Below, in pieces: positions 29,730 through 40,344 of a stretch of DNA of 64,000 nt (within the stretch, counting starts at the first letter, position 1; every line of letters starts with the position of its first letter). The notes under the pieces were generated by a model. That model saw only the letters and a list, made by a program, of their open reading frames with translations. It did no database searches and was not told the origin of the DNA. The DNA is taken from assembly GCF_029714205.1 (NCBI RefSeq), contig NZ_CP121648.1, positions 744,001-808,000 on the forward strand, read 5' to 3'. Made by a program: the position numbers and the translations under genes. The stretch is from Methylobacterium sp. CB376 (GTDB lineage Bacteria > Pseudomonadota > Alphaproteobacteria > Rhizobiales > Beijerinckiaceae).

Positions 29730-29860
29730 TCATCCGACATCCGGTTGATGGCTTCGCCATCTCCCATTTCGGCGATGCGGATGTCGGCTTCGCTCAGGCG
29801 CCGCGCTCAGGCGCCGCGCAGGCTTGTGATCCGGGACCCGCTTCGATCAAGCGGATCCCG
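29730..29860. repeat. 131-bp dispersed repeat, copy 2
   Basis: This matches copy 1 at 281-411 without gaps, including the duplicated GCTCAGGCGCCGC and the GGATCCGGGACCC..AAGCGGATCCCG dyad. It ends 2 bp before the stop codon of the minus-strand dehydrogenase gene. Confidence 0.85.
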
Positions 29861-29862
29861 TC

Positions 29863-30804
29863 TCAGTACCCGCGCCGCCGGTCGATGGCGTGCGGGATCG
29901 GCGCCCCCGTCCGCAGGGCCTCCGCCGTGGCGCGCAGCATCGCGGCCACGGCGGCGGGGCTCGCGTCGCAGGCCTCGTGCGGCGTGACGAGGATGCGCGG
30001 ATGCCGCCAGAACGGGTGATCCTCGGGCAGCGGCTCGACCGCGAAGACGTCGAGGGCCGCGTGGGCGAGCCGGCCCGAATCGAGGGCACAGAGGAGGTCG
30101 GCCTCGACCAAGTGGTCGCCCCGCCCGACATGAACCAGGGCCGCCCCGGGCTTCAGGCGCCCGAACAGCGGCGCGGCGAGGAGGCCGCGCGTGTCCGGCG
30201 TCAGGGGCAGCAGGTTCACCAGCACGTCGCAGCGCGGCAGCAGGGCGGCCAGGCCCTCCGGGCCGTGCAGGTGGGTGATCCCGGGCTCGGCGGGGCGCGC
30301 CGCGCGGCTCCAGGCCAGGACCGGGAAGCCGAAGGCCGCGAGGTCGCGCGCCACCTGCGCCCCCATCCGGCCGCAGCCGAGGAGCCCGACCGTGACCTCG
30401 CCCGCCGCGCGCTGGCCGAGGGGCCGCCACAGGGCCCGGGCCTGGTTCTCCGCGTAGCTGCGGAAGCGCCGCAGGTGGCCGAGCACGTGCCAGAGCACGA
30501 AGCACGACATGGCGCGGGCCTGATCGGGATCGACGACCCGCACCACGGGCAGGTCCGGCGGCAGGCCCGGGCAGGCGAGCAGGCTGTCGACCCCCGCGGC
30601 GATCGAGCAGACCGCCCCGAGATTCGGGTAGCGCGCGAAGGCGTCGGCCGGCGGGAACCATGCCAGGGCGAGGCGCACCCGCGCCGCCTCGGCCGGGTCG
30701 GTCACCACCTCGACGGCGTCGGCGACCTGCGCCAGGACCGGGCCGAACAGGGCGGCGAGGTCGAGGGTCTCGCTGAGCAGGATGCAGGGGATCGGGCGGG
30801 TCAT
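29863..30804 (-). CDS. D-2-hydroxyacid dehydrogenase, GhrA-like
   Basis: The 313-residue NAD(P)-dependent enzyme resembles glyoxylate/hydroxypyruvate reductase A. The Rossmann motif is VGLLGCGRMGAQVA. The catalytic Arg lies in HVGRGDHLVEADL, the Glu in FAVEPLPEDHPFW and the His in VTPHEAC. It would reduce a 2-keto acid or oxidise a 2-hydroxy acid. The start overlaps the stop of the ABC ATPase gene by 4 bp, so it belongs to the importer operon and likely acts on the imported compound or its product. Confidence 0.87.
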   Translation of the reverse strand: MTRPIPCILLSETLDLAALFGPVLAQVADAVEVVTDPAEAARVRLALAWFPPADAFARYPNLGAVCSIAAGVDSLLACPGLPPDLPVVRVVDPDQARAMSCFVLWHVLGHLRRFRSYAENQARALWRPLGQRAAGEVTVGLLGCGRMGAQVARDLAAFGFPVLAWSRAARPAEPGITHLHGPEGLAALLPRCDVLVNLLPLTPDTRGLLAAPLFGRLKPGAALVHVGRGDHLVEADLLCALDSGRLAHAALDVFAVEPLPEDHPFWRHPRILVTPHEACDASPAAVAAMLRATAEALRTGAPIPHAIDRRRGY

Positions 30805-32405
30805 GCGGCGGCGCGGGTCCGGCCCGGCACGGCGTCGAGGAGGGCGCGCGTGTAGGGGTGCTCGGGGGCGGCGAAGAGGGCGGCGGTCGGCTTGATCTCG
30901 ACGATCTCGCCCCGCCGCATCACCGCGATGCGGTCGCAGATCTGGGCGGCCACCCGCAGGTCGTGGGTGATGAACAGCATCGAGAGGCCGAGGCGGGTCT
31001 TCAGGTCCTCCAGCAGGGCGAGCACCTGCGCCTGCACCGAGACGTCGAGGGCCGAGACCGCCTCGTCCGCCACCAGCACCTCCGGCTCCACCGCGAGGGC
31101 CCGGGCGATGCCGACGCGCTGGCGCTGGCCGCCCGAGAATTCGTGCGGGTAGCGGTCGAAGGCCGAGGCGTCGAGCCCGACGAGGCCGAGGAGGTCCCGG
31201 GCGCGGGCCATCGCGTCGGCCTCCGGCACCCCGTGGGCGCGCGGCGCGTCCGCGATGATCCGCCCGACGCTGCGGCGGGGGTTGAGCGACGCGAAGGGAT
31301 CCTGGAACACCATCTGGATCCGGCGCCGGGCGCGGCGCAGGGCCTCCCCGGAGAGGCTGGTGAGGTCGGTGTCGCCGAGGCGCACCGTGCCGGAATCGGG
31401 CTCGGCGAGGCGCAGGACGAGCCGCGCGACCGACGACTTGCCCGAGCCGGACTCGCCCACGAGCCCGAGGGTCTCGCCCCGGTGCAGCGCGAAGCCGACG
31501 TCCCGCGCCGCCTCGACGCGCCGGACCGGCCGGCCCCAGCCCCCGCCCGTCACGTAGGTCTTGGTGAGGCCGGCGACCTCGACCGCCGTCGCGCCGGAGA
31601 CCGGCGGGCGGGGCGGCGGCTCCAGGGAGGGCACGGCGGCGAGCAGCGCGCGGGTGTAGGGCTCCTGCGGGCGCGCGAGCAGCGCGGCGGCCGGGCCGGC
31701 CTCCACCACGCGGCCGCGGCGCAGCACCAGCACCCGGTCGGCGATCTCCGCCACCACGCCGAAATCGTGGGTGATGAACAGGACCGCCATGCCGTGCCGC
31801 CGCTGCAGGTCGCGGATCAGCCGCAGGATCTGGGCCTGGGTGGTGACGTCGAGGGCGGTGGTGGGCTCGTCGGCGACGAGCAGGGCCGGTTCGAGGGCGA
31901 GCGCCATGGCGATCATCGCCCGCTGGCGCTGCCCGCCCGAGAGCTGGTGCGGGTAGGCCCGCAGGAGGCGGGCGGGATCCGGCAGGCCGACCTCGGCCGC
32001 GAGGTCGAGGGCCCGGGCGCGCCGCTCGGCCGCCTTCAGCCGGCCATGCGCCTCGAACATCTCGACGATCTGGTCGCCGACGCGCATCAGCGGGTTCAGG
32101 GCCGTCATCGGCTCCTGGAAGATCATGCCGATCCGGGCGCCCCGGGTGGCGCGCCACCCGGCCTCGTCCTGCGCCAGGAGGTCGGTGCCGGCGAGGAGGA
32201 TCTCCCCGCCGGCCGGGCGCACCGCCCTGGGCAGCAGCCCCATCAGGGCGTGGGCGCACATCGACTTGCCCGAGCCCGACTCGCCGACGAGGCAGAGGAT
32301 CTCGCCCGGCGCGATCGCGAAGGAGACGTCCTCGACGGCGTGGGCGCGGTCGGCGCCCGGCGGCAGGGCGAGGCGCAGGCCGCGGACGGAGACGACCGGC
32401 CTCAT
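30801..32405 (-). CDS. Dipeptide/opine-type ABC importer, fused double ATPase
   Basis: This 534-residue protein fuses the two ATPase subunits usually called DppD and DppF. Each half has a Walker A (GESGSGKS, first at 41-48, second near 310), a signature ([10 protein letters not shown] and [10 protein letters not shown]), and a Walker B ([11 protein letters not shown] and [11 protein letters not shown]). Both halves end with an OppD/F C-terminal region (PYTRALL). It powers the importer formed with the permeases at 32402 and 33241 and the binding protein at 34216. Overlaps of 4 bp with both neighbours show tight coupling. Confidence 0.94.
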   Translation of the reverse strand: MRPVVSVRGLRLALPPGADRAHAVEDVSFAIAPGEILCLVGESGSGKSMCAHALMGLLPRAVRPAGGEILLAGTDLLAQDEAGWRATRGARIGMIFQEPMTALNPLMRVGDQIVEMFEAHGRLKAAERRARALDLAAEVGLPDPARLLRAYPHQLSGGQRQRAMIAMALALEPALLVADEPTTALDVTTQAQILRLIRDLQRRHGMAVLFITHDFGVVAEIADRVLVLRRGRVVEAGPAAALLARPQEPYTRALLAAVPSLEPPPRPPVSGATAVEVAGLTKTYVTGGGWGRPVRRVEAARDVGFALHRGETLGLVGESGSGKSSVARLVLRLAEPDSGTVRLGDTDLTSLSGEALRRARRRIQMVFQDPFASLNPRRSVGRIIADAPRAHGVPEADAMARARDLLGLVGLDASAFDRYPHEFSGGQRQRVGIARALAVEPEVLVADEAVSALDVSVQAQVLALLEDLKTRLGLSMLFITHDLRVAAQICDRIAVMRRGEIVEIKPTAALFAAPEHPYTRALLDAVPGRTRAAA

Positions 32406-33244
32406 CGCTCGCCCCGGGCGAGGCGCGGGTTGAGCGCGTCGTTGAGCCCCTCCCCGATCAGGTTGAGGGCGAGCACCGTGGCGAGGATCACGAGGCCCGG
32501 GAAGGCGGTGACCCACCAGGCCTGCCGGATCACGGTGCGGCCCGCCCCGACCATGAAGCCCCAGGACATCCGGTTCGGGTCGCCGAGGCCCAGGAAGGAG
32601 AGCGAGGATTCGAGCAGGATCGCGGTCGCCACCATCAGGGAGGCCAGCACCACGATCGGCGAGAGGGTGTTGGGCAGGATCTCGCGGCGGATGATGGTGA
32701 AGGGGGTCTCCCCCGTCACGATCGCGGCCTGCACGTAGTCGCGGGCGCGCAGCGACAGCACCTCCCCGCGCACCAGCCGGGTCACCGGCGGCCAGCTCAC
32801 CAGGGCGATGGCGAGGATGAGCGAGGACAGGGCCGGCTGCAGGATCGCCACCAGCACGATCGCGAGGGCGAAGCTCGGGACAGTCTGGAACAACTCGGTG
32901 AAGCGCATCAGCGCGTCGTCGGTCCGGCCGCCGACATACCCGGCGATCGCGCCGATCGGCACGCCGATCACCAGGGCCGCCAGGGTCGAGACGAGGCCGA
33001 CCATCAGCGACACGCCCGCCCCGTGCATCAGGCCGGCGGCGATGTCGCGCCCGAGCGCGTCGGTGCCGAGCGGCACCCGCTCCAGGGTGAAGGGCGGCAC
33101 GAAGGGGCGCTGCACCATCCGCCAGGGCGAGGCCGGGTAGAGCACGGGGGCGAGGAGCGCCGCCGCCACCACGAGGGCGAGGATCGCGAGCCCCACCACC
33201 GCGCCCGGGTGGCGCAGGAAGGCCGCGAGGGCACCGCGCCTCAC
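32402..33244 (-). CDS. ABC importer permease, DppC type
   Basis: The 280-residue inner membrane permease belongs to the binding-protein-dependent peptide/nickel family. It has an N-terminal span (VVGLAILALVVAAALLAPVL), the DppC-type PLGTDALGRDIAAGLMHGA, the EAA-like loop RDYVQAAIVTGE and SSLSFLGLGDPNRMSWGFMV near the end. The GTG at 33244 is chosen because it overlaps the upstream permease stop by 4 bp and gives the family's usual N terminus. Confidence 0.93.
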   Translation of the reverse strand: MRRGALAAFLRHPGAVVGLAILALVVAAALLAPVLYPASPWRMVQRPFVPPFTLERVPLGTDALGRDIAAGLMHGAGVSLMVGLVSTLAALVIGVPIGAIAGYVGGRTDDALMRFTELFQTVPSFALAIVLVAILQPALSSLILAIALVSWPPVTRLVRGEVLSLRARDYVQAAIVTGETPFTIIRREILPNTLSPIVVLASLMVATAILLESSLSFLGLGDPNRMSWGFMVGAGRTVIRQAWWVTAFPGLVILATVLALNLIGEGLNDALNPRLARGER

Positions 33245-34212
33245 GCCCGGACCTCGATGCGCGGATCGACGACCCGGTAGATCAGGTCGGTGAGGAGGTT
33301 GAGGAGCAGCACCATGGCGGAGGAGACGACGAAGACGCCGAGCAGGAGGGTGTAGTCGCGCTGGAGCAGGGCCTCGTACATCAGCCGGCCGATCCCCGGC
33401 CACGCGAAGACCGTCTCGGTCAGGATCGCCCCGCCGACCAGCGTGCCGGCCTGGAGGCCGGCCAGGGTGACGACCGGGAGCAGCGCGTTGCGCAGCACGT
33501 GGCGGCGCTGCACCACCCCCTCGGGGAGGCCCTTGGCCCGGGCGGTCTTGACGAAGTCGAGGCTCCCCACTTCCAGCATGGAGGCGCGGGTCATGCGGAC
33601 GTAGACCGCCATGAAGAACAGCCCGAGGGTGAGGGAGGGCAGCACGAGGTGGCGGGCGATGTCGGCGGCCCGGGCGAGGCCCTCGTAGCCGCCCCCCACC
33701 GTCTCGAAGCCGAAGGCCGGCAGCCAGTCGAGGCGCACCGAGAAGACCAGGATCGCCATCAGCGAGACCCAGAACAGGGGCGTCGCGTAGAAGAGCAGCG
33801 CCAGCCCCGTGATGGCGGCGTCCGACCAGCGCCCGGCCCGCCGCGCCGCCAGCGCCCCGAGGGCCACGCCGAGGCCGAGCGAGATCAGGAAGGCGGTGCC
33901 GGTGAGGAGCAGCGTCGCCGGCAGCCGGTCGAGGATCAGCCGGCCCACCGGCATCTGCTGGCGCACCGAGTAGCCGAGGTCGAGGGTGAGAACGTGGCCG
34001 AGATAGAGGCCGAGCTGCACCGGCAGCGGCCGGTCGAGCCCGAACCGCTCCCGCAGCTGCGCCACGTAGACCTCGTCGCCCGCCCCCGCCTCCCCGGCCA
34101 TGACCAGGGCGGGATCGCCCGGGGCGAGGCGGATGAGGAAGAAGTTCAGGACCACGATGGCCAGGAGCACGAGCAGCCCCTTGCCCAGTCTCGCGGCGAG
34201 GAAGCGGGCCAC
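33241..34212 (-). CDS. ABC importer permease, DppB type
   Basis: The 323-residue permease has six predicted spans, the N-terminal LAPGDPALVMAGE typical of DppB, and the EAA loop DFVKTARAKGLPE that contacts the ATPases. It starts 3 bp after the binding-protein stop and overlaps the next permease by 4 bp. Confidence 0.94.
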   Translation of the reverse strand: MARFLAARLGKGLLVLLAIVVLNFFLIRLAPGDPALVMAGEAGAGDEVYVAQLRERFGLDRPLPVQLGLYLGHVLTLDLGYSVRQQMPVGRLILDRLPATLLLTGTAFLISLGLGVALGALAARRAGRWSDAAITGLALLFYATPLFWVSLMAILVFSVRLDWLPAFGFETVGGGYEGLARAADIARHLVLPSLTLGLFFMAVYVRMTRASMLEVGSLDFVKTARAKGLPEGVVQRRHVLRNALLPVVTLAGLQAGTLVGGAILTETVFAWPGIGRLMYEALLQRDYTLLLGVFVVSSAMVLLLNLLTDLIYRVVDPRIEVRA

Positions 34213-34215
34213 GGG

Positions 34216-35820
34216 TCAGCGCTCGATCCAGGCGTCGCGGAAGCCGTCGTTCACGCCGATCCCGGTGGTGACGAGGTCGTGCACCTTGCAGCGGGTGATG
34301 GTCGGGAACTGGAGTTCGAGCAGCCACGCCACCGGCGCGTCCTCGATCAGGGTCGTCTGGGCCCGGTCGTACAGGGCCTGCCGCTCGGCGGGGCTCACCG
34401 CCGCCGCGGCCTGCGCGAAGGCCTCGTCGACCGCCGGATTGGCGTAGCCCTCGACGTTGTTGAACGGCGAGCCCTTGGCGATCTGCGAGGAGACGTAGTT
34501 GCGCGCCACGCCGAGCGCCGGGTCGCCGTACTGGTAGAGGTACGTGAAGGCGATGTCGTAGTCCCAGTCCGAGGTCTTCTGGTTCCAGCCGGCGACGTCG
34601 GTGGCGACGATCTCGGTCCTGATGCCGACATCCTCCAGGTTCTGCTTCACCGCCTCGGCCCAGCGCTGCCATGTCTCGCCGTAGGGCACCGGCAGGAGGC
34701 GCAGGGTCTCGCCCTTGTAGCCGGATTCCTTGAGCAGCGCCTTCGCCTTGGCGGGGTCGTAGGCGTACCGGCCGAGGCCCGGGTTGAAGAAGCGCGTCGA
34801 GGAGGAGATCGGGCCGATCGCCGGCTTGCCGAGCCCGTTCCAGATCACGTCGCGGGCGAAGTCGCGGTCGATCGCGTAGGAGACCGCCTGCCGGAAGGCC
34901 TTGCTGGCGGTCGGGCCCTGGCGATTGTTGAGCCAGAGCCAGGAATGGGGGCCGAAGAACTCCCAGCCCTTGCCGGTCACGCAGGCGCCCTTCAGCTGCG
35001 ACAGCCGCGGCACGTCGAAATTCTCGACCGAGCCGCCCGGCAGGATGTCGACCTTGCCGGTCTCGAAGGCGACCGCCCGCGAGGCGGCGTCCGGGATCAC
35101 GTGCCAGTAGATCTCGTCGAGGTAGGGCCGTCCCGCCACGTGGTAGGCCGGGTTCTTGACCAGCCGGATGTAGGCGCCCTTCTTCCATTCCTTGAACAGG
35201 AACGGGCCGGTGCCGATCGGGGTGGTGTTGGCCGGGTTGGTCTTGTAGTCGGTGCCCGCGTAGAGGTGCTTGGGGATCATCGGCAGCGAGCCGACCTCGA
35301 ACACGCCCAGGAAGGGGCCGAACGGCTCCGAGAGCGTGAACACCACCGTGTAGGGGTCGGGCGCCGTGAGGCTCGCGACCTTGGCCATGTTGGCCCGGGC
35401 GCGCGGATGGGTCTGCTTGAGGAACTCGACCGAGAACAGCACGTCCTCGGCGGTGAACGGCTTGCCGTCGTGCCAGGTGGCGTTCCGCACGAGGTGGAAG
35501 GTGTAGGTCCGGCCGTCCGGGCCGACCTCCCAGGATTCGGCGAGGCCGGGCCGCGGCTCGAGGCTCTCGGAGTAGCGCAGCAGCCCCTCGTAGATGTTGC
35601 CGGCCACCATCTGGGTCGGGCCGTTCTGCAGCAGGCCGAGCATCAGCCCCGGCGGCTCGGGCTGGATGATCGCGTTGGCGATGCCGCCCGCCTTCGGCAC
35701 TTGGGCGATGCCGCCCGCCTTCGGCGCCTGGGCGACGCCGCCCGCCTTCGGCGTCTGGGCGAGGACCGCCCCCGCGAGGGTGAGCAGCAGGGCCGTTCCC
35801 GCCGCCGCAAGCCTGATCAT
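34216..35820 (-). CDS. ABC importer substrate-binding protein (SBP_bac_5 family)
   Basis: The 534-residue periplasmic protein has a signal peptide ending near LAGAVLA. The mature start carries three 9-residue repeats (QTPKAGGVA, QAPKAGGIA, QVPKAGGIA; residues 22-48), not seen in ordinary members, where one PKxGG precedes the first strand. The rest is a typical family 5 solute-binding protein (ESWEVGPDGRTYTFHLV, FTAEDVLFSVE, PIGTGPFLFKEW, FRQAVSYAIDRD). The ligand could be a peptide, opine, glycoside or polyamine derivative; neighbouring genes favour an N-acyl compound. Confidence 0.92.
   Translation of the reverse strand: MIRLAAAGTALLLTLAGAVLAQTPKAGGVAQAPKAGGIAQVPKAGGIANAIIQPEPPGLMLGLLQNGPTQMVAGNIYEGLLRYSESLEPRPGLAESWEVGPDGRTYTFHLVRNATWHDGKPFTAEDVLFSVEFLKQTHPRARANMAKVASLTAPDPYTVVFTLSEPFGPFLGVFEVGSLPMIPKHLYAGTDYKTNPANTTPIGTGPFLFKEWKKGAYIRLVKNPAYHVAGRPYLDEIYWHVIPDAASRAVAFETGKVDILPGGSVENFDVPRLSQLKGACVTGKGWEFFGPHSWLWLNNRQGPTASKAFRQAVSYAIDRDFARDVIWNGLGKPAIGPISSSTRFFNPGLGRYAYDPAKAKALLKESGYKGETLRLLPVPYGETWQRWAEAVKQNLEDVGIRTEIVATDVAGWNQKTSDWDYDIAFTYLYQYGDPALGVARNYVSSQIAKGSPFNNVEGYANPAVDEAFAQAAAAVSPAERQALYDRAQTTLIEDAPVAWLLELQFPTITRCKVHDLVTTGIGVNDGFRDAWIER
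35677..35757 (-). repeat. Three 27-bp coding repeats in the binding-protein gene
   Basis: Three in-frame copies encode the nonapeptide Q-x-PKAGG-[VI]-A directly after the signal peptide. The copies differ at few positions, which points to recent tandem duplication of the mature N terminus. Confidence 0.9.
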
Positions 35821-35926
35821 CTCCGCCGTCTCCGCTGCCTCGATGCCGATCGCGCGCCCGTCGCGCCGTGTTGGAGAGGCGGCCGCGGCGGCGCGCCCCG
35901 CCGCACGGCCGCGACGCCCGGCGGCG

Positions 35927-36685
35927 TCAGTCCCGGTAATCCGGGTCGCTGCGCTCCAGCATGCGCTTGAAGGCCGCCCACTCGACGTCCTCCAGGGCGC
36001 CGGCGGCCACCTTCTCGCCGAACTGCGCGTACTGCCCGGCGGTCTTGCGGGCGATGGCGGCCGAGGGGCGGACCAGCGGGGCACCCGCGGCCTGGATCGC
36101 GAGCTGCGCCCGGCAGGAGCGCTCCATGTTGTGCATGAGCCGGAACGCCTCGCCGACGCTGCGCCCGCAGGTGAGCAGGCCGTGGTTGCGCAGGATCATC
36201 ACGAACCGGTCGCCGAGATCCGCGACCAGCCGCGCGCGCTCGTCGAGGTCGAGGGCGATGCCCTCATAGGCATGATAGGCGATCCGGTCCGTGAACTGCA
36301 TGGACCATTGATTGAGGGGCAGCAGCCCCTCCTCCTGGCAGGAGACGGCGACGCCCGCGACGGTGTGCGTGTGCAGGACGCAGAGCGCGTCCTCCCGCGC
36401 CGCGTGGATGGCGCTGTGGATGGTGAAGCCCGCCGGGTTGATGCCCCGCCCGTGGGGATCGTCGATGACCTGCCCGTCGAGGTCGACGGTGACGAGGTTG
36501 CCGGCCGTGACCTCCTCGAAGCGCAGCCCGAAGGGATTGATCAGGAAGCGGTGCTCCGGCCCCGGCAGCCGGGCCGAGATGTGGGTGTAGATGCTGTCGT
36601 CGAGGCCGAGGCGGTGGATCAGCCGGTAGGCGGCCGCGAGGTCGAGGCGGATCGCCTGCTCCTCGGGCGTGCGGGGGGAGGGCAT
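35927..36685 (-). CDS. Class II aldolase/adducin family protein
   Basis: The 252-residue protein belongs to the zinc-dependent class II aldolase family. Metal ligands are in CVLHTHTVAGVA and ILRNHGLLTCG, with ISARLPGPEHRFLINPFGL near the N terminus. Related proteins are fuculose-phosphate-type aldolases, decarboxylases or sugar-acid enzymes. The ATG at 36685 has AGGAG 9 bp upstream; a longer frame exists but lacks a ribosome site. It lies 106 bp upstream of the importer genes on the same strand and divergent from the GntR gene. Confidence 0.87.
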   Translation of the reverse strand: MPSPRTPEEQAIRLDLAAAYRLIHRLGLDDSIYTHISARLPGPEHRFLINPFGLRFEEVTAGNLVTVDLDGQVIDDPHGRGINPAGFTIHSAIHAAREDALCVLHTHTVAGVAVSCQEEGLLPLNQWSMQFTDRIAYHAYEGIALDLDERARLVADLGDRFVMILRNHGLLTCGRSVGEAFRLMHNMERSCRAQLAIQAAGAPLVRPSAAIARKTAGQYAQFGEKVAAGALEDVEWAAFKRMLERSDPDYRD

Positions 36686-36753
36686 GGCCGGAGTCTCCTG
36701 CGACGGCGACGATGGCGGCAGACTGGCCCGCTCCCCGCGGCGGATCAAGCCGA

Positions 36754-36774
36754 AAGCGTCGACAATCGACGCTT
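36754..36774. promoter_or_regulatory. 21-bp operator-like palindrome in the divergent promoter
   Basis: AAGCGTCGA-CAA-TCGACGCTT has perfect 9-bp arms. It lies 31 bp before the GntR start and 68 bp before the aldolase start. Position and symmetry suit a dimeric FCD-family regulator, so it is the probable operator of both operons. CTTACCGGGTGCACACT beside it may contain part of a promoter. Confidence 0.7.
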
Positions 36775-36805
36775 ACCGGGTGCACACTCTGCCGCCGGAG
36801 GTGTC

Positions 36806-37503
36806 ATGCGCCCGTTGTCTCCCCCCGTCGGCCTGCCGGTGCCCGCTGACCAGGATCTCGTGCGGCAGGTCGCCCGCGGCCTCACCGCGGCGATCACGAG
36901 CGGTCGGCTCGCGCCGGGGACCAAGGTGGCGGAGGCGGCGGTGGCGCGGGAGCTCGGCATCAGCCGGGCCCCGGTGCGCGAGGCGGCGCGGCTCCTGGAG
37001 AGCCAGGGCCTGCTGCGGGCGCATCCGCGGCGGGGCTTCTTCGTGCGCGAGATCTCGGCCGGCGACGTGGACGAGCTCTACGACCTGCGCCTGTGCATCG
37101 AGCGCCACGCGGCCGTGGAGGCGGCGAGGCGGCTGACGCCGGCCGGGCGGGCGGCCCTGCGCGCCCAGCTCGACGCGCTCTACGCCGCGGCCGCGCGGGA
37201 CGACGCCTCCCTGATCGTCGAGGCGGATTACGGCTTCCACCGCCTCGTCTGCGAGATCGCCGGCAATGGCCGGCTGCTGCGGCTGTTCGACGGCCTCGCC
37301 TCGGAGCTGAAGGTGGTGATCGGCCTGATCGGCCACCTCTACGACGATCCGCACGCCATCGCCCGCACCCACGAGCCGGTGCTGGCGGCGATCGAGGCGG
37401 GCCATGCCGAGCGCATCGTCGCCCATGTCGACCACCATGTCGGCGTGGCGTGGCGCGAGGTCGGCCGGCTCGCGCGCGCCCTCTCCCCGCACCCGGAGTC
37501 CCC

Positions 37504-37507
<4 letters not shown>
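36806..37507 (+). CDS. GntR-family regulator, FadR/FCD subfamily
   Basis: The 233-residue protein has an N-terminal GntR winged helix (LGISRAPVREAARLLESQGL as recognition region, HPRRGFFVREI as wing) and a C-terminal FCD effector domain (residues about 95-220) with metal-binding-type Asp/His positions (DYGFHRLV, HEPVLAAI, HVDHHV). FCD regulators usually respond to an organic acid. It probably controls its own operon and the divergent aldolase/importer operon through the palindrome at 36754-36774. The stop overlaps the next start (ATGA). Confidence 0.9.
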
Positions 37508-38544
<1,037 letters not shown>

Positions 38545-38630
38545 GGCGGATGCCGGCTCAGCGCAGGACATGCGGCACGATCAACGACCTGGAGCGGCGT
38601 CCGACCGCACCGTGATCGGGCGCTGCTCTA

Positions 38631-38705
38631 AGCATCATTCGCCGAAATGGTCACCGGTTCGGCGGCAGAAATGATGCAATAACGAGACTTAAGCAGAGTT
38701 GCCGC
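38631..38705. repeat. Palindromic dispersed repeat, copy 2 (about 75 bp)
   Basis: This shares AGCATCATTCGCCGAA, GGTCACCG, TTCGGCGGC, ATGATGC and TAAGCAG with 14317-14392. It lies between the convergent deacylase gene and the receiver gene. Confidence 0.8.
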
Positions 38706-38745
38706 GCGCAAGTCTGCTCAGGAGCCGGCGCGACGGGTCCCCGCC

Positions 38746-39135
38746 TCACGCCGCCCGGCGCGAGGATTCCAGCGTCGCGCGCTCGGCCTGGACCAGCACG
38801 TCGAGGGGGCGCCAGGGCTTGCGCATGTAGACCGCGTGGTCGGTCTCCGGCCGCGCCCCCTTCTCGGAGGTCACGACCACCCGCACGTCGGGCCATTCCC
38901 GCTCCACCGTGCGGGCGAGCGCCCCGCCATCCATCGCGCCCGCGAGGTCCACATCCGTGAACACCAGCGCGACCTCGTCGGGATGGGCGCGGATCACGTC
39001 GAGCGCATCCTCGGCGCTCGCGCAGGCGATCACGTCGAGATCCGTCTCCTCGAGGATCGCCGCCGCGAAGTCGCGCACGGACGCGTCGTCCTCCACCACC
39101 ACGGCGATCGGACCGGCGGACGCAAGTTTGCCCAT
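38746..39135 (-). CDS. Single-domain response regulator
   Basis: The 129-residue protein is a lone receiver: IAVVVEDDASVRDFAAAILE (acidic pair), the acceptor Asp in LVFTDVDLAGAMDGGALA and the Lys in VYMRKPWRPLDVL. This is the form found as separate receivers in rhizobial and methylobacterial kinase networks. The ATG at 39135 has AGGAGG close upstream; the longer frame upstream has no ribosome site. No kinase is adjacent. Confidence 0.88.
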   Translation of the reverse strand: MGKLASAGPIAVVVEDDASVRDFAAAILEETDLDVIACASAEDALDVIRAHPDEVALVFTDVDLAGAMDGGALARTVEREWPDVRVVVTSEKGARPETDHAVYMRKPWRPLDVLVQAERATLESSRRAA

Positions 39136-39476
39136 GATGCCTCCTCTCAATTCGTGAAAGTATCCCGCTGCCGCGGAGGGCCCAGCCAAGGGTCGGTCAC
39201 AAGAGTCCGGAAGGTGGAGGGACCGCCGGGGCGGGCTTTGGGACGTCGGAAGACCGACGGGGGTCAACGAGCGATGCCGCGCATCGATCCCGGGCCGGGG
39301 CGAACTAATCGTCATGCGTCCCGGCCCGGGCCGCTCCGGGGGCCATGCGGGGGCCATGCGGGGGCGCATTAACGGCCTGTTCACCTTCGCGATCGGAATG
39401 TTACGCTTCCATGAAGGCGTCGGGCGGCGCGGGCGGGGCCGGCGCGGGGCGCCTCTAACCCACGGGTGTTCGGGCG
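39136..39476. other. Intergenic region upstream of the class II amidotransferase
   Basis: This 341-bp region has no convincing gene. The unit GGGGGCCATGC is repeated about 2.5 times near 39338-39364. The stretch 39365-39415 is locally AT-richer (TTAACGGCCTGTTCACC, GGAATGTTACGCTTCC) and probably holds the promoter of the gene at 39477. Confidence 0.55.
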
Positions 39477-40268
39477 ATGTGCCGCTTCCTCGCCTACCAT
39501 GGCGACCCTGTCTACCTCGACGACCTCGTCTGCACGCCGACCCACTCCCTCATCCACCAGTCCCTGCACGCCGCCGAGGCCAAGACCGAGACGAACGGCG
39601 ACGGCTTCGGCATCGGCTGGTACGGCGACCGGCCCGAGCCGGGCCTCTTCCGCGACGTGCGCCCGGCCTGGTCGGACGAGAACCTGCGCAGCCTCGCCCG
39701 GCAGATCCGGGCCCGCACCTTCCTGGCCCACGTGCGCGCCTCGACCGGCACCGCGACGACGCGGGCGAATTGCCACCCCTTCGCGCATGGCCGGCTGCTC
39801 TTCATGCATAACGGCCAGATCGGCGGCTACGGCCGGATCAGGCGGCGGCTGGAGGCGCTGATCCCGGATCCGCTCTACGACGCGCGCTGCGGCTCGACGG
39901 ATTCCGAGGCCCTGTTCCTGCTCGCCGTGGCGAATGGCCTCGCGCAGGATCCGGTCGCGGCCATGGAGGCCACGGTGGCGAGCGTGCGCGGCCTGATGCG
40001 CGAGGCCGGCATCGAGGAGGCGCTGCGGCTCACCGCGGTGGTGAGCGACGGCGACAGCCTGACGGCCTTCCGCTGGGCCTGCGACGGGCGCCCGCCGAGC
40101 CTCTACTGGCGCGAGACGGGCGGCGGGGTGGTGGTGGTCTCCGAGCCGATCGACGGCTGCCGGGAGGGCTGGCAGGTCGTGCCGAAGGGCGCGACCCTGA
40201 TCGCCCGGGGCGCCCTGCCGCCGCGCCTCGTCGCGCCGCATTCCGTCCCGGGCGCCATCGCGGCCTGA
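39477..40268 (+). CDS. Class II glutamine amidotransferase (YafJ-like)
   Basis: The 263-residue protein has the Ntn-hydrolase N terminus with Cys2 exposed after Met removal (MCRFLAYHGDP). Further glutaminase motifs are FLAHVRASTGTATTRANCHP, FMHNGQIGGYGRIRRRL and GSTDSEALF. Members include YafJ and EgtC, which hydrolyse glutamine or gamma-glutamyl amides. No synthase partner is fused or adjacent, so the substrate is unknown. Confidence 0.9.
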   Translation: MCRFLAYHGDPVYLDDLVCTPTHSLIHQSLHAAEAKTETNGDGFGIGWYGDRPEPGLFRDVRPAWSDENLRSLARQIRARTFLAHVRASTGTATTRANCHPFAHGRLLFMHNGQIGGYGRIRRRLEALIPDPLYDARCGSTDSEALFLLAVANGLAQDPVAAMEATVASVRGLMREAGIEEALRLTAVVSDGDSLTAFRWACDGRPPSLYWRETGGGVVVVSEPIDGCREGWQVVPKGATLIARGALPPRLVAPHSVPGAIAA

Positions 40269-40344
40269 CCCGATCCTTGACTCGGGCCGGAGGCGCCGCC
40301 TACGTCGCGCCGCCCGCCGGGCGGCGTCGCAGGGAGGGGAGAGG

